A stretch of 64,000 nucleotides of DNA from Mauremys mutica (taxonomy: Eukaryota; Chordata; Testudines; Geoemydidae): positions 272,348,045 to 272,412,044 of the forward strand of contig NC_059072.1 of the NCBI RefSeq assembly GCF_020497125.1, read 5' to 3'. Below are positions 47,055 through 58,556 of the stretch, one piece after another; position 1 is the first letter of the stretch; the number at the start of each line of letters is the position of its first letter. A program made the translations under genes and the position numbers. The notes under the pieces are model-generated. The model saw only the letters and a program-made list of their open reading frames with translations. It was not told the origin of the DNA and did no database searches.

Positions 47055-47170
47055 CAGAGGCCCTAGTCAAGATCAAGGCCCCATTGTGCTTTGGTACAGT
47101 ACAAATATACAGCTAGAGAGGGTTCCAGTCTTAAAGACTTTATAATCTAAGTAGATAAGCAACAAAGAGT
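47055..47170 (+). repeat. Old amniote interspersed repeat fragment
   Basis: 'aaggccccattgtgctttgg', 'acagtacaaatata' and 'aaagactttataatctaag' match a common amniote repeat phrase (in full, 'ccattgtgctaggcgctgta'). Diverged; class not assigned. Confidence 0.5.
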
Positions 47171-47793
47171 TTGTGAGAGGAACAATCCACATATATATTT
47201 CCTATTTTTTTTTGTTTTGTTTTGTAATTGCATAAATAAATATCTTTCCCTGGCTGCTCCACAGCTTATGTCATATGAATCTATACCCAATTTTATACAG
47301 GAGATCAGACAAGATTGTCACAATGTTCTTTTCTGAATTTATAAGCTATGAATAATGAATGAATCTCTATGTTGACTAATTTCTTGTAAACATTAAAGAA
47401 AAGTCTTCAGAAGGGATTTGAAGTAGGGGAGAGTCATAAGACTAATAGGTCAGTTAAGTAAGGTGCCCTATGTGTAAGGAAGTATAGAAGAAAGCACAAA
47501 TATATATATGGAGGGAGAGGACAAATGGGCAGTTGAGGCTGGCATCATTGGCAGAGTGGGGAAGGTGGGGATGGGTGACAATGTGATAAGAGACAAGAGT
47601 GGATGGGTAGGGAGGGGAAGAATTGGGAAGTGGCTTGAAGATGAGGACAAGAAGATTGAACTTGATACAGTGAAAGGGGGAATTTCCTTAATCTAACATA
47701 AAACTTATTTAGGCTGAAAGTATATAATAATAAAAATATTCTACTGGAATTTTCATCAGTATAGCTAAAAACACTTTACAAAGGATGTACAAA
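47171..47793. other. No gene seen
   Basis: Unique sequence. A purine-rich G-tract region at ~47505-47690 drives opposing short frames and does not look coding. Confidence 0.45.
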
Positions 47794-47940
47794 AGAATGA
47801 TTATCCCTAGTTTACCAGTTGGAAAACTGAGGCACAGCGTGATTAAGGGATTTGGAAAATGCCACTCAGCAGGCCTGTGGCAGAACCTGCAATAAAACCG
47901 AGGTCCCTTGAGTCCAGTGCAGAGTTCTATCCATTAGTAT
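47794..47940 (-). repeat. MIR SINE fragment
   Basis: Plus strand has 'gattatccctagtttaccag', 'ggaaaactgaggcacagcgt', then 'ctgtggcagaacctgcaat' and 'gaggtcccttgagtccagtg', the reverse complement of the MIR consensus in order. An ancient insertion. Confidence 0.8.
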
Positions 47941-48644
47941 ATATGGAAAAAAATATAACAGGGCATGACTTCTACATTGCTAAAACAATCTCAGATCAGT
48001 TCTAATATCTCAGTTAAGACTCTAGACCAAATATAGAAGCTGCATTCCTATTATTGCAAGCTAAAAGTATAATAAAGCAATTTCTACTTTTATGATTCTT
48101 TTCCCTTGACATTGTTTTTAAATGCATCACCATCGAAAAATTGGTTTGCCCTACAATTGCACTTTCCTCTTTCCACAAAATGTAATTTTGCAAGACTGTG
48201 TCAGAGACTTTGGAGATCCTTTAAATATCAATACATTTCACCAGTCTTTTTTTTTGTCTTTTAAGAAACAAAGGAAAAGTAATATTGCTGAGAGTCACCA
48301 AATTTTGTTTAATTCAATCCATAAGCACTTAAATATTTGGAGAAATGATGTTGTTAATTGCGGTGCAACTCTTCTTAGCAGTCTTTTCCATACTGAAGTA
48401 AAAAGCCTGATGGTGAAGTCCTGACCCCAATGGAAGTTTGACATTGATTTCAGTGGGACTGGATTCAAGTCTCTATGACTGGATCATTTCTAAGATGCAC
48501 TGATCTTGCACACGAAAGCAACACAAGTCAATTCCCTGGTGTCAAAAACATGACTGGTTAAAATGTCTCTCTGGTTTCCTTCCCAACACTGGGGCCTCTG
48601 TGGCTGTGCTGTGAAAGTTTTGTATCTCCATATAAACAGTACAT
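47941..48644. other. No gene seen
   Basis: AT-rich unique DNA. The 100-codon frame at 48122-48424 shows no domain. Confidence 0.45.
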
Positions 48645-48905
48645 AGAGCATAAGAACATAAGAATGGCCACACGGGGTCAGACCAAAGGTCCATCTAGCC
48701 CAGTACCCTGTTTTCCGACAGTGGCCGATGCCAGGTGCTGCGGAGAGAATGAACAGAACGTGTAATCATCAAGTGATCCATCCCCTGTCACACATTCAAA
48801 GCATCTGGCAAACAGAGGCTAGGGACACCTCAGAGCATGGTTATACATCTCTGCCCATCGGGGCTAATAGCCATTTATGGATTTATTTTCCATTAATGGA
48901 CCTAT
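48645..48905 (-). repeat. CR1 LINE 3' fragment
   Basis: Starts 'cataagaacataagaatggc' and reads 'gtcagaccaaaggtccatct' then 'agcccagtaccctgt', the reverse complement of the same CR1 subfamily end seen at 37577 and 62459. Truncated after ~260 bases. Confidence 0.88.
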
Positions 48906-50069
48906 GCTCCATGATACATTTTATATAAATATCCCAGTGCTAATGTACTAATTATTTCATACGAATCATGGTTTTTATACTACATTGTGTGAAGATACTA
49001 CCGAGAGACGATACAGGTACTACTGTGAGAAGGCAAAATGCAGGGGTACCATCTGATGATTCCTTTACAGTTGCACTTCTCCAGTGAATAAAGTTGGAGG
49101 TGGCATTACTCCCAGAGACATCTTCACTGCAATCCCATCCTCATTTTGTCATAAAATGAAAACATTTAATGATTTAACAAAATTGTGATTTTAATTAAAG
49201 CAAATTAAAATGTGAGTCTTAAAAGTGTCATTTAGATTCATGGGTGAATGTAAAAAAAATTAAATTGCGTTTTAAATGTCATTTATAGTCTAATGGTGAC
49301 AAGGGTAGTCATGTGCTATTTTCCTTGCAATAATCCATGGGGACAAACTACTTGGCCTTCAGCTTCATCGTTTATCTACCTGGGAACTGAATCATTGCTT
49401 AGTTAAAAAGGCACAAAGGTTAATATTATTCTTTAATTATATCACTGATGTGTCAGATCCTGTTACATTATATCCAGTATGGCATCACATGACATACGTT
49501 ACATAGCTTCAGCTGGCAATTTCTTTTATGATGCCTGGCAGCTTAAAAATCCAATAACATTCTGCCCTTGATGATGCAGATGTCATCCCTTTGCAATACA
49601 TTCTTTTCAACAAAATACTCAGTCCTTTAGGCATGTACATTTTTTTTTTCAAATCTGCTTTGATTAGGTAGCGAAGACAGAGTTCAGATAAGGTTTCTAA
49701 ATGCTGCTTTTAGTTTCAGAAGACTTCAGGTACCCATTTAATAAAGTTGTACAGATAAGACTAGGGCATACTCTTTGGAAAAGCAACAATATTGATGAAG
49801 AGTTAGCCTTTTGGGGTCAAAATCCATTGCACCGTTCTCAAACTGAGAGTCAGCTTTCACTCTAAGTGACCAATACATTCATGGATATTTGAAAAAAAGG
49901 TAAGCATTAGTCTAGCTAAAGGAAGATAAGAATATTTTTTCCCATGAAACTTGGAATCCCTAATCAACCAACAAATGTTATGGGACAAATATTACTATGT
50001 AGACACTGGCGAGTGCAAGGAGCTGTAAAGAGCCATGCTTCTCTGTAAATGATAGTCAAAGAGGCACCA
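48906..50069. other. No gene seen
   Basis: AT-rich unique DNA; no repeat or coding signal recognised. Confidence 0.45.
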
Positions 50070-50460
50070 TCAAATTCTGGGTAAAATTTTCCATCTGGAA
50101 CATTTTTTCTTGGAAAATACAGATTCAGGTCAAATTAAACATTTTGCAAATTCATATAGAATTTGCCTAATTATCTGGGTAAAAAAATGGTTTGTTTTGA
50201 AATAGTTAAAATTTGAAATGTTTCATTTCAACATGTTCTAAATAAAACATTTTGATTTGAAACAAGTTCAATTTTAGTTCAAAAAGCTTTAAAAACATAA
50301 ACAAAATAAAATATTTTGTGTGAAACAAAGTGTTTGTTTGACTTTAAAAGATTTTTCTACAACTTTTTGGTTTATCCAATACAGGAAAAAAAATCATTTT
50401 GGGTGAACCCAAAACAATTTTTTTTTCAATTTTTCAGAATGGCCAGTGAACTGAAAACTC
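50070..50460. repeat. AT-rich degenerate internal repeat
   Basis: Words such as 'aaacattttg', 'gttttgaaat', 'gaaatgtttcatttcaac' and 'gaaacaagttcaattttag' recur in both orientations, giving a loose self-complementary block. A short similar piece is near 63780-63850. Probably an old satellite-like or MITE-derived repeat. Confidence 0.45.
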
Positions 50461-50670
50461 AGCTATTCACATATCTCTACTAGCACTATCCCTCTCCATT
50501 TTCTCATACACCAGGGGACAGATTTAGTGTAATCTTACATATACTTGTGTTCAATTATTTCTTCAAATGAAGCAATAGTTTCCCCTTACTACCTGCCATC
50601 ATTTTGGGTTTGTACTTTGTACTTTGAACAATCCGTAGGGTGGGATTTCAAAAGCACCTAATTGACAGAG

Positions 50671-50848
50671 GGGGAGGGATAGCTCAGTGTTTTGAGCATT
50701 GGCCTGCTAAACCCAGGGTTGTGAGTTCAATCCTTGAGGGGGCCACTTAGGGATCTGGGGCAAAAATTGGTCCTGCTAGTGAAGGCAGGGGGCTGGACTT
50801 GATGACCTTTCAAGGTCCCTTCCAGTTCTAAGAGATTGGTATATCTCC
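50671..50848 (+). repeat. tRNA-derived SINE, tortoise Pol III (Cry) type
   Basis: Begins 'ggggagggatagctcagtgt' (box A region) and has 'gggttgtgagttcaatcc' (box B), as in a tRNA gene. A body with 'ccacttagggatctggggca' and a CR1-like 3' part ('gggggctggacttgatgacc') follow, ending near 'ggtatatctcc'. The tail is thought to let CR1-type machinery copy it. It lacks a CCA-ending acceptor stem and continues into the body, so it is not a tRNA gene. Confidence 0.88.
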
Positions 50849-50854
50849 AATTAT

Positions 50855-51083
50855 TTTCGTTTAGGTTGGATATTAGGAAAAACTTTTTCACTAGTAGGGT
50901 GGTGAAGAACTGGAATGGGTTACCTAGGGAGGTGGTGGAATCTCCTTCCTTAGAGGTTTTTAAGGTCAGGCTTGACAAAGCCCTGGCTGGGATGATTTAG
51001 TTGGGTTTGGTCCTCCTTTGAGCAGGGGGTTGGACTAGATGACCTCCTGAGGTCCCTTCCAATATGATTCTATGATTCTGTGA
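50855..51083 (+). repeat. CR1 LINE 3' end
   Basis: Starts 'gtttaggttggatattagga' and continues 'aaaactttttcactagtagg', then 'ggggttggactagatgacct', ending with the 'gattctatgattct' terminus. It directly follows the Cry SINE in the same direction. Only the last ~230 bases of CR1 remain, coding the end of ORF2 plus the 3' UTR. Confidence 0.9.
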
Positions 51084-51244
51084 CTTAAGAATATACATTA
51101 TTTACAGTATTTTTGAAGCCGTGTTGGTTCCAGAATATGAGAGAAACAAAGTGGTTGAGGTAATAAAAAATATTATATTAAGAACACAAGTCCTGTTGAA
51201 AATCAGTTAGACATTCGTGGAAATCCCACCCTTATTGCTTATGG

Positions 51245-51355
51245 CAGTGTTTCCCAAACTTTGGATGCCGCTTGTTTAGGGAAAGCCCCTGTTGGGCTGG
51301 GCTGGTTTGTTTACCTGCCACGTCCACAGGTCCGGCCAATTGCAGCTCCCACTAG
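51245..51355. mobile_element. hAT-type MITE, family B, truncated
   Basis: Begins CAGTGTTTCCCAAACTTTGG, continues 'gcttgtttagggaaagcccc' as in 53118, and stops at 'gctcccacta', where a T-tract (51357 on) follows. The right half is missing and no duplication can be scored. Confidence 0.75.
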
Positions 51356-52062
51356 GGTTTTTTTTTTCCCCCAGAGTTAATCGGTACAGAAAGCATTCAA
51401 ACATTCTTATTAAAAAAATACAATCTTTTTTTGGAAATACGGTATCTAAAAAGATATTTGAGTTATTAGCATTAATAGTTTATTGTACTCTCTTATTTAG
51501 TATGACAGACAATTATTTTTAGTTCTCATTTTTTCCTCAAAAACTTAAATCTGATAATACTAAAATTCATGTATTAATGTAGATGAAAAAGCTATCTGAA
51601 GGGGTTTGGCTTGCATTTCTGGGTATGTTTCATTCTCATACTACCTGGCCTTGGGAAAAAAAAAAACAGCCTTTGCATTAGGTTGGTACTACCTATTCCA
51701 TTGAAGATTGTACATCCTATGTTTAAAAGCCACCTCAGTAACTTTGTTTTAGTTCCCTAGGTACCAAGTAAGAGTGGAGGGATTATTTTACTTTGTCTGT
51801 ATACCACACCTGTGAGATCCTCGATCAACCTTTAATAGTAAATTTTCTCTAGCAAAAGTCCACTCCTTTCATTATTAGAGTCTATGAGACTCTAGTTAAT
51901 ATTTTCCCCATGGTTTTACATGCCTAATTCCATTAATGTCCTCTGCCTCACTTCTATTTTTTAACTCCTTACATTGCATTTTTGTTGCCATTAGTTTTGA
52001 AATTTCAGGTTACACTTTTATCTTAAGTAGAAATCAGTCATGCGTAACCTTGTTGAAAGTCA
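51356..52062. other. No gene seen
   Basis: A poly-T run and AT-rich unique sequence; no features recognised. Confidence 0.4.
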
Positions 52063-52175
52063 AGTATCAAAGGGGTAGCCGTGTTAGTCTGGATCTGTAA
52101 AAGCAGCAAAGAGTCCTGTGGCACCTTATAGACTAACAGAAGTATTGGAGCATAAGCTTTCGTGGGTGCTATAGA
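52063..52175 (+). repeat. Short interspersed repeat ('tagccgtgttagtctgg' family)
   Basis: Contains 'gggtagccgtgttagtctgg', 'atctgtaaaagcagcaaaga', 'cctgtggcaccttatagact' and 'ggagcataagctttcgtggg', the same order as at 60525-60620. No terminal duplication was determined. Confidence 0.7.
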
Positions 52176-53109
52176 TACAGGCATCTTATATTTTATTACC
52201 CTCCAAACTTTTAAAGGGCTTATATTTATTCCCTTCTCATTTTGTATAACCAAATGATATATAATCTAAAGGTTTCCCTAAATTGACACAGCTGCAATGG
52301 CATCAAGGGGCCACTACACTGCCGAGGAAACAGTATAATGGAGGTGTGCCTTTTCTCAGGCCACTAATTTGACATCACCTCTGTCTACACTATCAAAAGG
52401 CTCCCTACTCTTGGGTGATCCCTCCATGGCTGACTATACTGGCTGTATGCTACTTTTCATTAGTGTTATGGCATACAGTGGCTGCAGTCTACACCAGATC
52501 TGAGTCACTTCATTTACAATAAGCTCTAGAAATTCTGCACACAACCCAGTGTACCAAGTGGATAATTATCCAACCGTTATCTGCATCCATAATATTCAGA
52601 TAACTTATAAGTCAAGTCATAATTACCTTCTGTTGCATATGCCTCCATTTTCAATAATCTGTTCCTATCACTTTTCATGAACAAGCTCTAGTAGCTCCTT
52701 CCACTTTTTTTTTTCTAGCTTTCATTTACAATCTGCACTTACAACTGTGCTTCACATATGTCCCAAATGCTGATCTGGTGGCTTTATGCATTACAAATTA
52801 AAAGAGAAAAAAAATCCATTTGGGGTTCCACACAGGAGAAAAATACTAACATAACCCATTATCATCATGTTGTTTTCCTTCTAACTGAACTGAAGAGATG
52901 CTAATGCAGATTAAACTGCCTTCCCATACCTTAAACGTAATTCTAACTATGTCTTTCTTCTGCAGCAAGAAAACCACACAAGTAACTAAACAAAGAAATA
53001 AAGGAAAACATTAGAGGCATCCATATTTTGCCTCCATTTCTTAAATATAACTACATAACTTAACTTTGAAATGTATTTCTTTGATGTTAAATCCACTCTA
53101 CATGCATAG
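52176..53109. other. No gene seen
   Basis: Unique AT-rich sequence without recognised elements. Confidence 0.45.
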
Positions 53110-53117
53110 GACTAGAG

Positions 53118-53341
53118 CAGTGTTTCCCAAACTTGGGATGCTGCTTGTTTAGGGAAAGCCCCTGGCGGGCCAGGCCAAGGGATATGCTGGCTGCCACTTC
53201 CAGCAGCTCCCATTGTCCTGGAGCAGCGAACCGCGGCCAGTGGGAGCCAGCTGGACCTGCTGATGGGGCAGGTAAACAAACCAGCCCGGCCCGACAGAGG
53301 CTTTCCCTAAACAAGTGGCGTCCCAAGTTTGGGAAACATTG
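53118..53341. mobile_element. hAT-type MITE, family B (CAGTGTTTCCCAAAC ends), exact 8-bp TSD
   Basis: Left end CAGTGTTTCCCAAACTTGGG, right end AAGTTTGGGAAACATTG; the inverted repeats span ~20 bases. Flanks are gactagag on both sides (53110-53117 and 53342-53349). Core words ('cagctccca', 'gtaaacaaaccagccc', 'ggccagtgggagc') are shared with the family A MITEs although the ends differ. Confidence 0.92.
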
Positions 53342-53349
53342 GACTAGAG

Positions 53350-54100
53350 CAACTTGGCTCTCTGTGGGTGGAGAACAAAGGGATTTCAGATATGCAATTC
53401 TCCCCTTCAAACCAAATCCAATGAACAGGGCTGATGTGTAGCTTCCTTACAGCTCTTCTCCCAGCATCTAGGTACCCCATTTTTCTGAGTTAGAGAGATG
53501 TTGGAATCACTGACTTTCCCCTCAGCCCCCATCATCATCTTCTGCACTACCCTATACAAGGTCGTGAAGATTTTTTTCCATGGCATTTACTGGGCTACCC
53601 AGGCACCCCTAGATGGCCACTTGACCGAGACAAAGGCAGGTTCGAGCAAGTATTTCATTGAGAGAGGAAAATCAAAATGTGACAGACTGAAATTTCAAAC
53701 CACATGGCCGTTTATTAACAAGGGATAAGTTACAACTTGGGCCGGGGGTAGGTAGTGTATCAAGTAGAAATACTATCAAGATAAACCACACACAACTTGA
53801 AAACAGTCTATTTGCATCTAACAACAAGAACTAAATGATCTATGATCAACCGCTCACTAAAATCCAAAATAGACACGCAAACTGAGTAAGCTGTGCACGC
53901 ATTAACCGAATGTTGTGAAACTAACCACAACAGTAATCAATACAACAATTTGATTCTCATATACTGTATAGACAACTTTGCACCAAATAAGGGAGGAAAA
54001 AGGGGAAAAGAGAAAAGAAAAAAAAAAAGGAAGAGACTAAGCAAAGTGTTTACAGAAATTAAAATGCACATACCACACTCCAGGCGCAGCTGACCAGCAG
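53350..54100. other. No gene seen; possibly part of an LTR element
   Basis: The plus 'tttatt' at 53710-53715 reads AATAAA on the minus strand. A purine run ('aaagaaaaaaaaaaggaaga') is at ~54013-54032. ORFs of ~100 codons at 53133-53441 and 53498-53728 show no domain. Confidence 0.4.
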
Positions 54101-54117
54101 TACAGACACCAAGTGCA

Positions 54118-54600
54118 TGACGAATTGAGGGGAAGTAATCCTAACACGACACAACACGAGCCGGCAAAATCCGGAGGAGACCCTGGCTGAAAGGGTAATC
54201 AGGCCTTCCAGCTAACACGCGGGCACTCCTGCCGTTTTTGGCGCGAGATACAGTTTTATTCGAAGACTCTTACTCGTGTCAGCGTCTAATTGGTCCCTAG
54301 CTCCTTCGCCCTCCAGGTTCCAAGCTGGAGCCCTCTACATCAACAGGAGCTGCACCCGGCACACTACTCTTTTGCACATGACACGCTGGTATTGTAGCAC
54401 ACGGCACCAACTTGACCCACAATTGACCAGATAGAAGGTTTGGGAATAGGCACACGGCACTATAATGTTGCACACCGCACTACGGTGTTGCACACGGTAC
54501 CAACGTGACCTTTTGACTGACAATTGGCCAAACAGACGCCATGTTTGAGCATGAGTTTAGGGTTGCGACACCACTGTGCCACAGTTCCCCAGGGTTTGAA
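54118..54600 (-). repeat. Putative LTR-like region with internal repeats
   Basis: CpG-richer than its flanks. On the minus strand there are repeated 'gtgccgtgtgc' / 'gtaccgtgtgcaacac' words, then AATAAA (plus 'tttatt', 54255-54260), then a GC-richer stretch. This is a U3-R-U5-like order. Two direct copies of a unit starting 'cacacggcaccaacttgacc' and 'cacacggtaccaacgtgacc' lie about 91 bases apart (54399 and 54493), each followed by 'acaattg'. Ends and a target-site duplication were not found, so this is tentative. Confidence 0.4.
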
Positions 54601-54881
54601 AACAAGCATAAGAAGTGTCATGCTGAAACAATCAGGGATGTAACAAGCACGTGGCGAGGGAGAGATCAGCTGTTTCCTTGGTACTGTTCAACCCACACTT
54701 GCCCTGCCATCTCTGAACCTGTAAGAGTTCTTCATATTGCGGAATGGAAGAGCTAGGGGAGAATCTGAAGTGAAGTCCATCATTTATTCTCACCAAACTC
54801 TAAGCGATATATATATTCACTCCTGAGTGGGGACAGGAAAAGGGATAGTTCTCATTTGCAGCCTTAAGTCCCACTTCTGCC
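54601..54881. other. No gene seen
   Basis: Unique sequence between the repeat-rich region and the hAT element; an 'atatatata' run near 54810. Confidence 0.4.
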
Positions 54882-54889
54882 ACTCTCAC

Positions 54890-55194
54890 CAGGGGCAGCT
54901 CTAGCCATTTCGCCGCCCCAAGCACGGCGGAACGCCGCGGGGGGGCGCTCTGTCGGTCGCCGGTCCCGCGGACGTGCCTGTGGAGGGTCCGCTGGTCCCT
55001 CGGCTCCGGTGGACCTCCCGCAGGCATGCCTGCGGATGCTCCACCGGAGCCGTGGGACCAGCAGACCCTCCACAGGCACGCCTGCGGGAGGTCCACCGGA
55101 GCCGCCTGCCACCCTCCCGGGACCAGCAGAGCGCCCCCCGCGGCATGCCGCCCCAAGCACGCGCTTGGCGTGCTGGGGTCTGGAGCCACCCCTG
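54890..55194. mobile_element. GC-rich hAT-type MITE, exact 8-bp TSD
   Basis: Starts CAGGGGCAGCTCTAGC and ends GTCTGGAGCCACCCCTG, imperfect inverted repeats. Flanks are actctcac on both sides (54882-54889 and 55195-55202). The interior is GC-rich, with inverted 'ggtccaccggagccg' / 'cggctccggtggacc' blocks. This end type (CAGGGGCGGCTCYAG) is familiar in vertebrate hAT MITEs. Frames of up to 129 codons across it are artefacts of base composition. Confidence 0.92.
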
Positions 55195-55202
55195 ACTCTC
55201 AC

Positions 55203-56429
55203 ACTCAGTAACACCTTAGGCCCAGTTAAGCATAGCATTTGAACATATATTTAAATCCATTTCTCTTCAGGAAAGCACTTATGTATGTCCCATTGACTCA
55301 GCACGTGCCCAAAGCTAAGCACATACTTCAGTGCTTTGCTCAATGGCAATGGACTGTGCAAGTAATCCTACTGAAACCAGTATGACTTGTGTAGCAAGGA
55401 ACTACTCAACATCAGTAAGGGTGGTAGCATGGAGCACTAAACTACCTGGGGCATCTGGTGAAAATTTACATCAGTGAAGCTCTTCTGTTTGAAAACTCAA
55501 ATGCAGACACTGACTGTGTCTTCAGAAATAGCAACAAAATGGGTTTTGTTTTTATTAAACGTAAATGGTATTGATGCCATAAGTTTCCTCAGTTGCAGCA
55601 AGAAATTGCAAGCAAAAGCAGGTCATTACACTATCAATTGGCTTTAGGGCTTTTTCCATTTTACCAGAGCAGAGAAGAAGCATTCAGCTAATCAACATTC
55701 TATCAGTGCCAAGAATTCATCTTAAAGACATAACCCAAACCCTACTTTTCCTGTTCTGAATCACATTAGTTTTAGCATTTTTCTTGGACATTCTGAGGAT
55801 GGCGTTATAGCATCTATACACATTTTCATTTTTGCTGAAATCCATGTCTATCCTTGGTTTATAAGATGTCTCTACAAATTTTGACTTTTATATAAGTTGT
55901 CAGTTTAGACATCAATGCCCTATGCTAACTCTGATTATTAACAGAATCATTTTTTTTCTTACAGAAAAGGAAGAAAAATAATTTGAAAGGAAGAAAACAG
56001 ACTTTCCTGACATTCATAGAATATTAAAAATGTTACATTCATCTGTTTTTGTATTACATTCATTTTTACTGAAGAAAGGAAAATGAAGAACCCCATTAAT
56101 GTGCTTTTTATTTATTTATTTGCTTACTTCAGATATGCTTCTGTCACTTGACGTAGCTGAAAATCTTTCCTAAGTTAACATGGACTTAATTTACTTGCTA
56201 CATTTACAGCAGTTGCATTTCTAATTTAAGAAGCCTATAACTGCAACAGATTATAATGAAAAAGGCAGTTTGTCAAGTGGCTTTGGTTCCAGACCTTTGG
56301 AGTGTTCAGTAAAGAATGAGTTTTCATATCCCTGTATTATTTCTTTATTATTATATTTTATCTGAATTACAGAGCAGCAGTTGGGCTGCACTCATTACTT
56401 TGTACTTATAGATCAAGGTGAGGGAAAAA
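55203..56429. other. No gene seen; AT-rich unique DNA
   Basis: No ORF, RNA or repeat recognised. Confidence 0.45.
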
Positions 56430-56735
56430 TGGCCTTAGGGAAAATGGTGCCCTGGCCAAACGGCCCATGGGAAGAGGGGACTCAGGGGTGGGCCCACTGG
56501 TTCCACAGAGGCAAGTGCAGCTCTCTGAGCCTCCCTGCCAGGCTGGCAGGTCCAGGCAGCAACACTTGCGGTTGGCTCAGCTGTCCAGGGCTCCAGCCCT
56601 CGGCTCACCCGCACTCACCCCTGATTCGGCAGCCCAGGCCCGCCAGCTTGTGGCACACTGACGGTGCTCCCATGACCATGGTACCCTCAGCAGTCACCCA
56701 CGTCGCCCACCCATAAGGCCAGCCTTGATCAGGGT
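56430..56735. repeat. GC-rich block, probable inserted repeat
   Basis: A sharp GC rise within AT-rich DNA. It contains 'aaaatggtgccctggccaaa' and 'cctgccaggctggcaggtcc' (self-complementary). Possible inverted ends are 'tagatcaagg' (56409) and 'ccttgatca' (56724). Composition resembles the GC-rich hAT repeats, but no 8-bp duplication was confirmed. The 111-codon frame over it is not convincing. Confidence 0.4.
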
Positions 56736-57955
56736 AAAGTCCTAACAGCTTTGAAGTCAATAGCAGTTTTGCCATTAACTTCAACAATGCCAGGATTTCA
56801 CCTCTAATATTACTTCAAAAGTCCCTCAGATACAGAGCATGAAATCCTGGCTCCTTGAAGTAAATGGCAAAACTTACATTAACTTAAATAGTGTTAGGAG
56901 TTTATCCAGAAGAAGGTGACCTGAAAGATGAATTAGTTGGTGAATTATTAATTGATTATTATTTTAAAATGTGCTACTGTACTCAGTAAGAACAATAAGA
57001 TGTGTTACTGCCTCAAAGATCTTGCAATCAAGAATGTAGACATATGTAAAGTGAGAATAAAAAACAGAGAGGGATATACAGAGTGAGTTAGACCAACAGT
57101 TAGACTCATAAGATCACATAGTTACTCATCTTAGTCATATGCAGAGGTGTCATTTCAGAAAAATCAGTGGGCGAAGTTGTGTCAGCATATAGAAAATTAT
57201 ATTATATCCTGCAAAGTTTGCAGGGAGCAGCAAGAAATAGAAGACATTTGTCTCTTCTTGTCTTTAGAACTCTTTTCAGTAAGGAGCTAGTATTTGATCA
57301 GATAAGTTTTTCTCAGGAAATAGTCATGCAAAAAATCATACACTGGTACAAATGAATCATGAAAATAATGTTTTCATGTACTCCTTAATTTTGACTATGA
57401 TCCAGGTTCTTAAGTCCCTTTTCAGTGCTCCATGTTGCACGTTCTCAAACTATAAAAGTGTAGCATCTTACATTTTATGTCACTGCAAATTTAATAACTT
57501 ACATTTCAGAGGAAGTAGTTAAGTTAGAAAACAGAAGGTTGAGGGCAGAGTAAAGGGTGTTGTGTTTGATTGTTCAATTTCATATTTTCCCTTTAATTTT
57601 TTAGAAGTTTTTCCTTAAAGTAACATTTCCTGAATTTCCATTTTTTTAAACATCTGAATGTTATTTTAACATTTTGTTTTCCCCTAAACTGATAGCTATT
57701 AACAGTCCTCCCTGCTGCTTCATATCACTTTTGCCAAGGACTTTCCTTGAGCTTTTGATCAATTTGTCAAAGACAAATACTGATACCCCTGCCATATGGA
57801 ACTAATTATTTTTTTGGGTTGAACTAAGGTAAACTATGTAGGAGTAGCAGAGTTTTTTAAATCAATAGCATTAATGTATCCAGGGCACTTGCTTTCCGTG
57901 AGTACTTTATCTTTCACTTCTATGGCTTCCATCGATATCTCAAAAGTGACTGTTG

Positions 57956-57984
57956 AATAATATAATATAATATAATATAATATA
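57956..57984. repeat. (TAATA)n microsatellite
   Basis: About five perfect copies of the pentanucleotide TAATA. Confidence 0.85.
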
Positions 57985-58523
57985 CATCTGCATTAGCTGG
58001 TTTCTATTTTTCTTCTTTTAGAAAATAATTTATACTTATATTGAATAAAGATAAAGAAATCACACAATCACAAGCATGTACATATGTGCATGTGACTGGC
58101 ACTAAAGGAGGATTAAGGAAGAGAGACTATTAAAATAGTGTGACAATTTCCATAAAAACACAATTAAAAATAATTGAGAAAAGAATTATAATCATTCTGA
58201 TCCAGCTATGTATTCCTTGGGAAGAAAAGTGGATGTTTGAAGAAGAGCCAGTAAGAAGCTTACTCACTGCTTAGGTTAAATATAATATAATTGGATTTCT
58301 CTGCCTTTCAGCATTCTGGCCCATGATGACTAATGACAAACTTTGGAGTTAAGTAGTAACCACCTCCTTTTTAAATTTAATAAACTGGATTAGTAAGAAT
58401 CATTCTCACAACATTAGAGGAGAGCTACCTTATTTATAACAGAAATTATTTAATCCACATAGAAAGACTACTAAAAAACAATTACTACTGAAAACTTTGG
58501 TAACTGGTTGTCCTTTTACACTT

Positions 58524-58556
58524 ACTCTCTCTCTCTCCCCACCTGTCTCTCTCTAG
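58524..58556. repeat. (CT)n microsatellite, interrupted
   Basis: Two CT runs separated by 'ccccacctgt'. Confidence 0.85.

Noticed and set aside
50671..50848. Functional tRNA gene
   Set aside because: Box A and box B are present, but the sequence continues into a SINE body and CR1-like tail, and a second copy exists at 23770.
54800..55242. Overlapping ORFs of 73-129 codons
   Set aside because: All lie across the palindromic GC-rich hAT MITE at 54890-55194; they mirror each other on the two strands.
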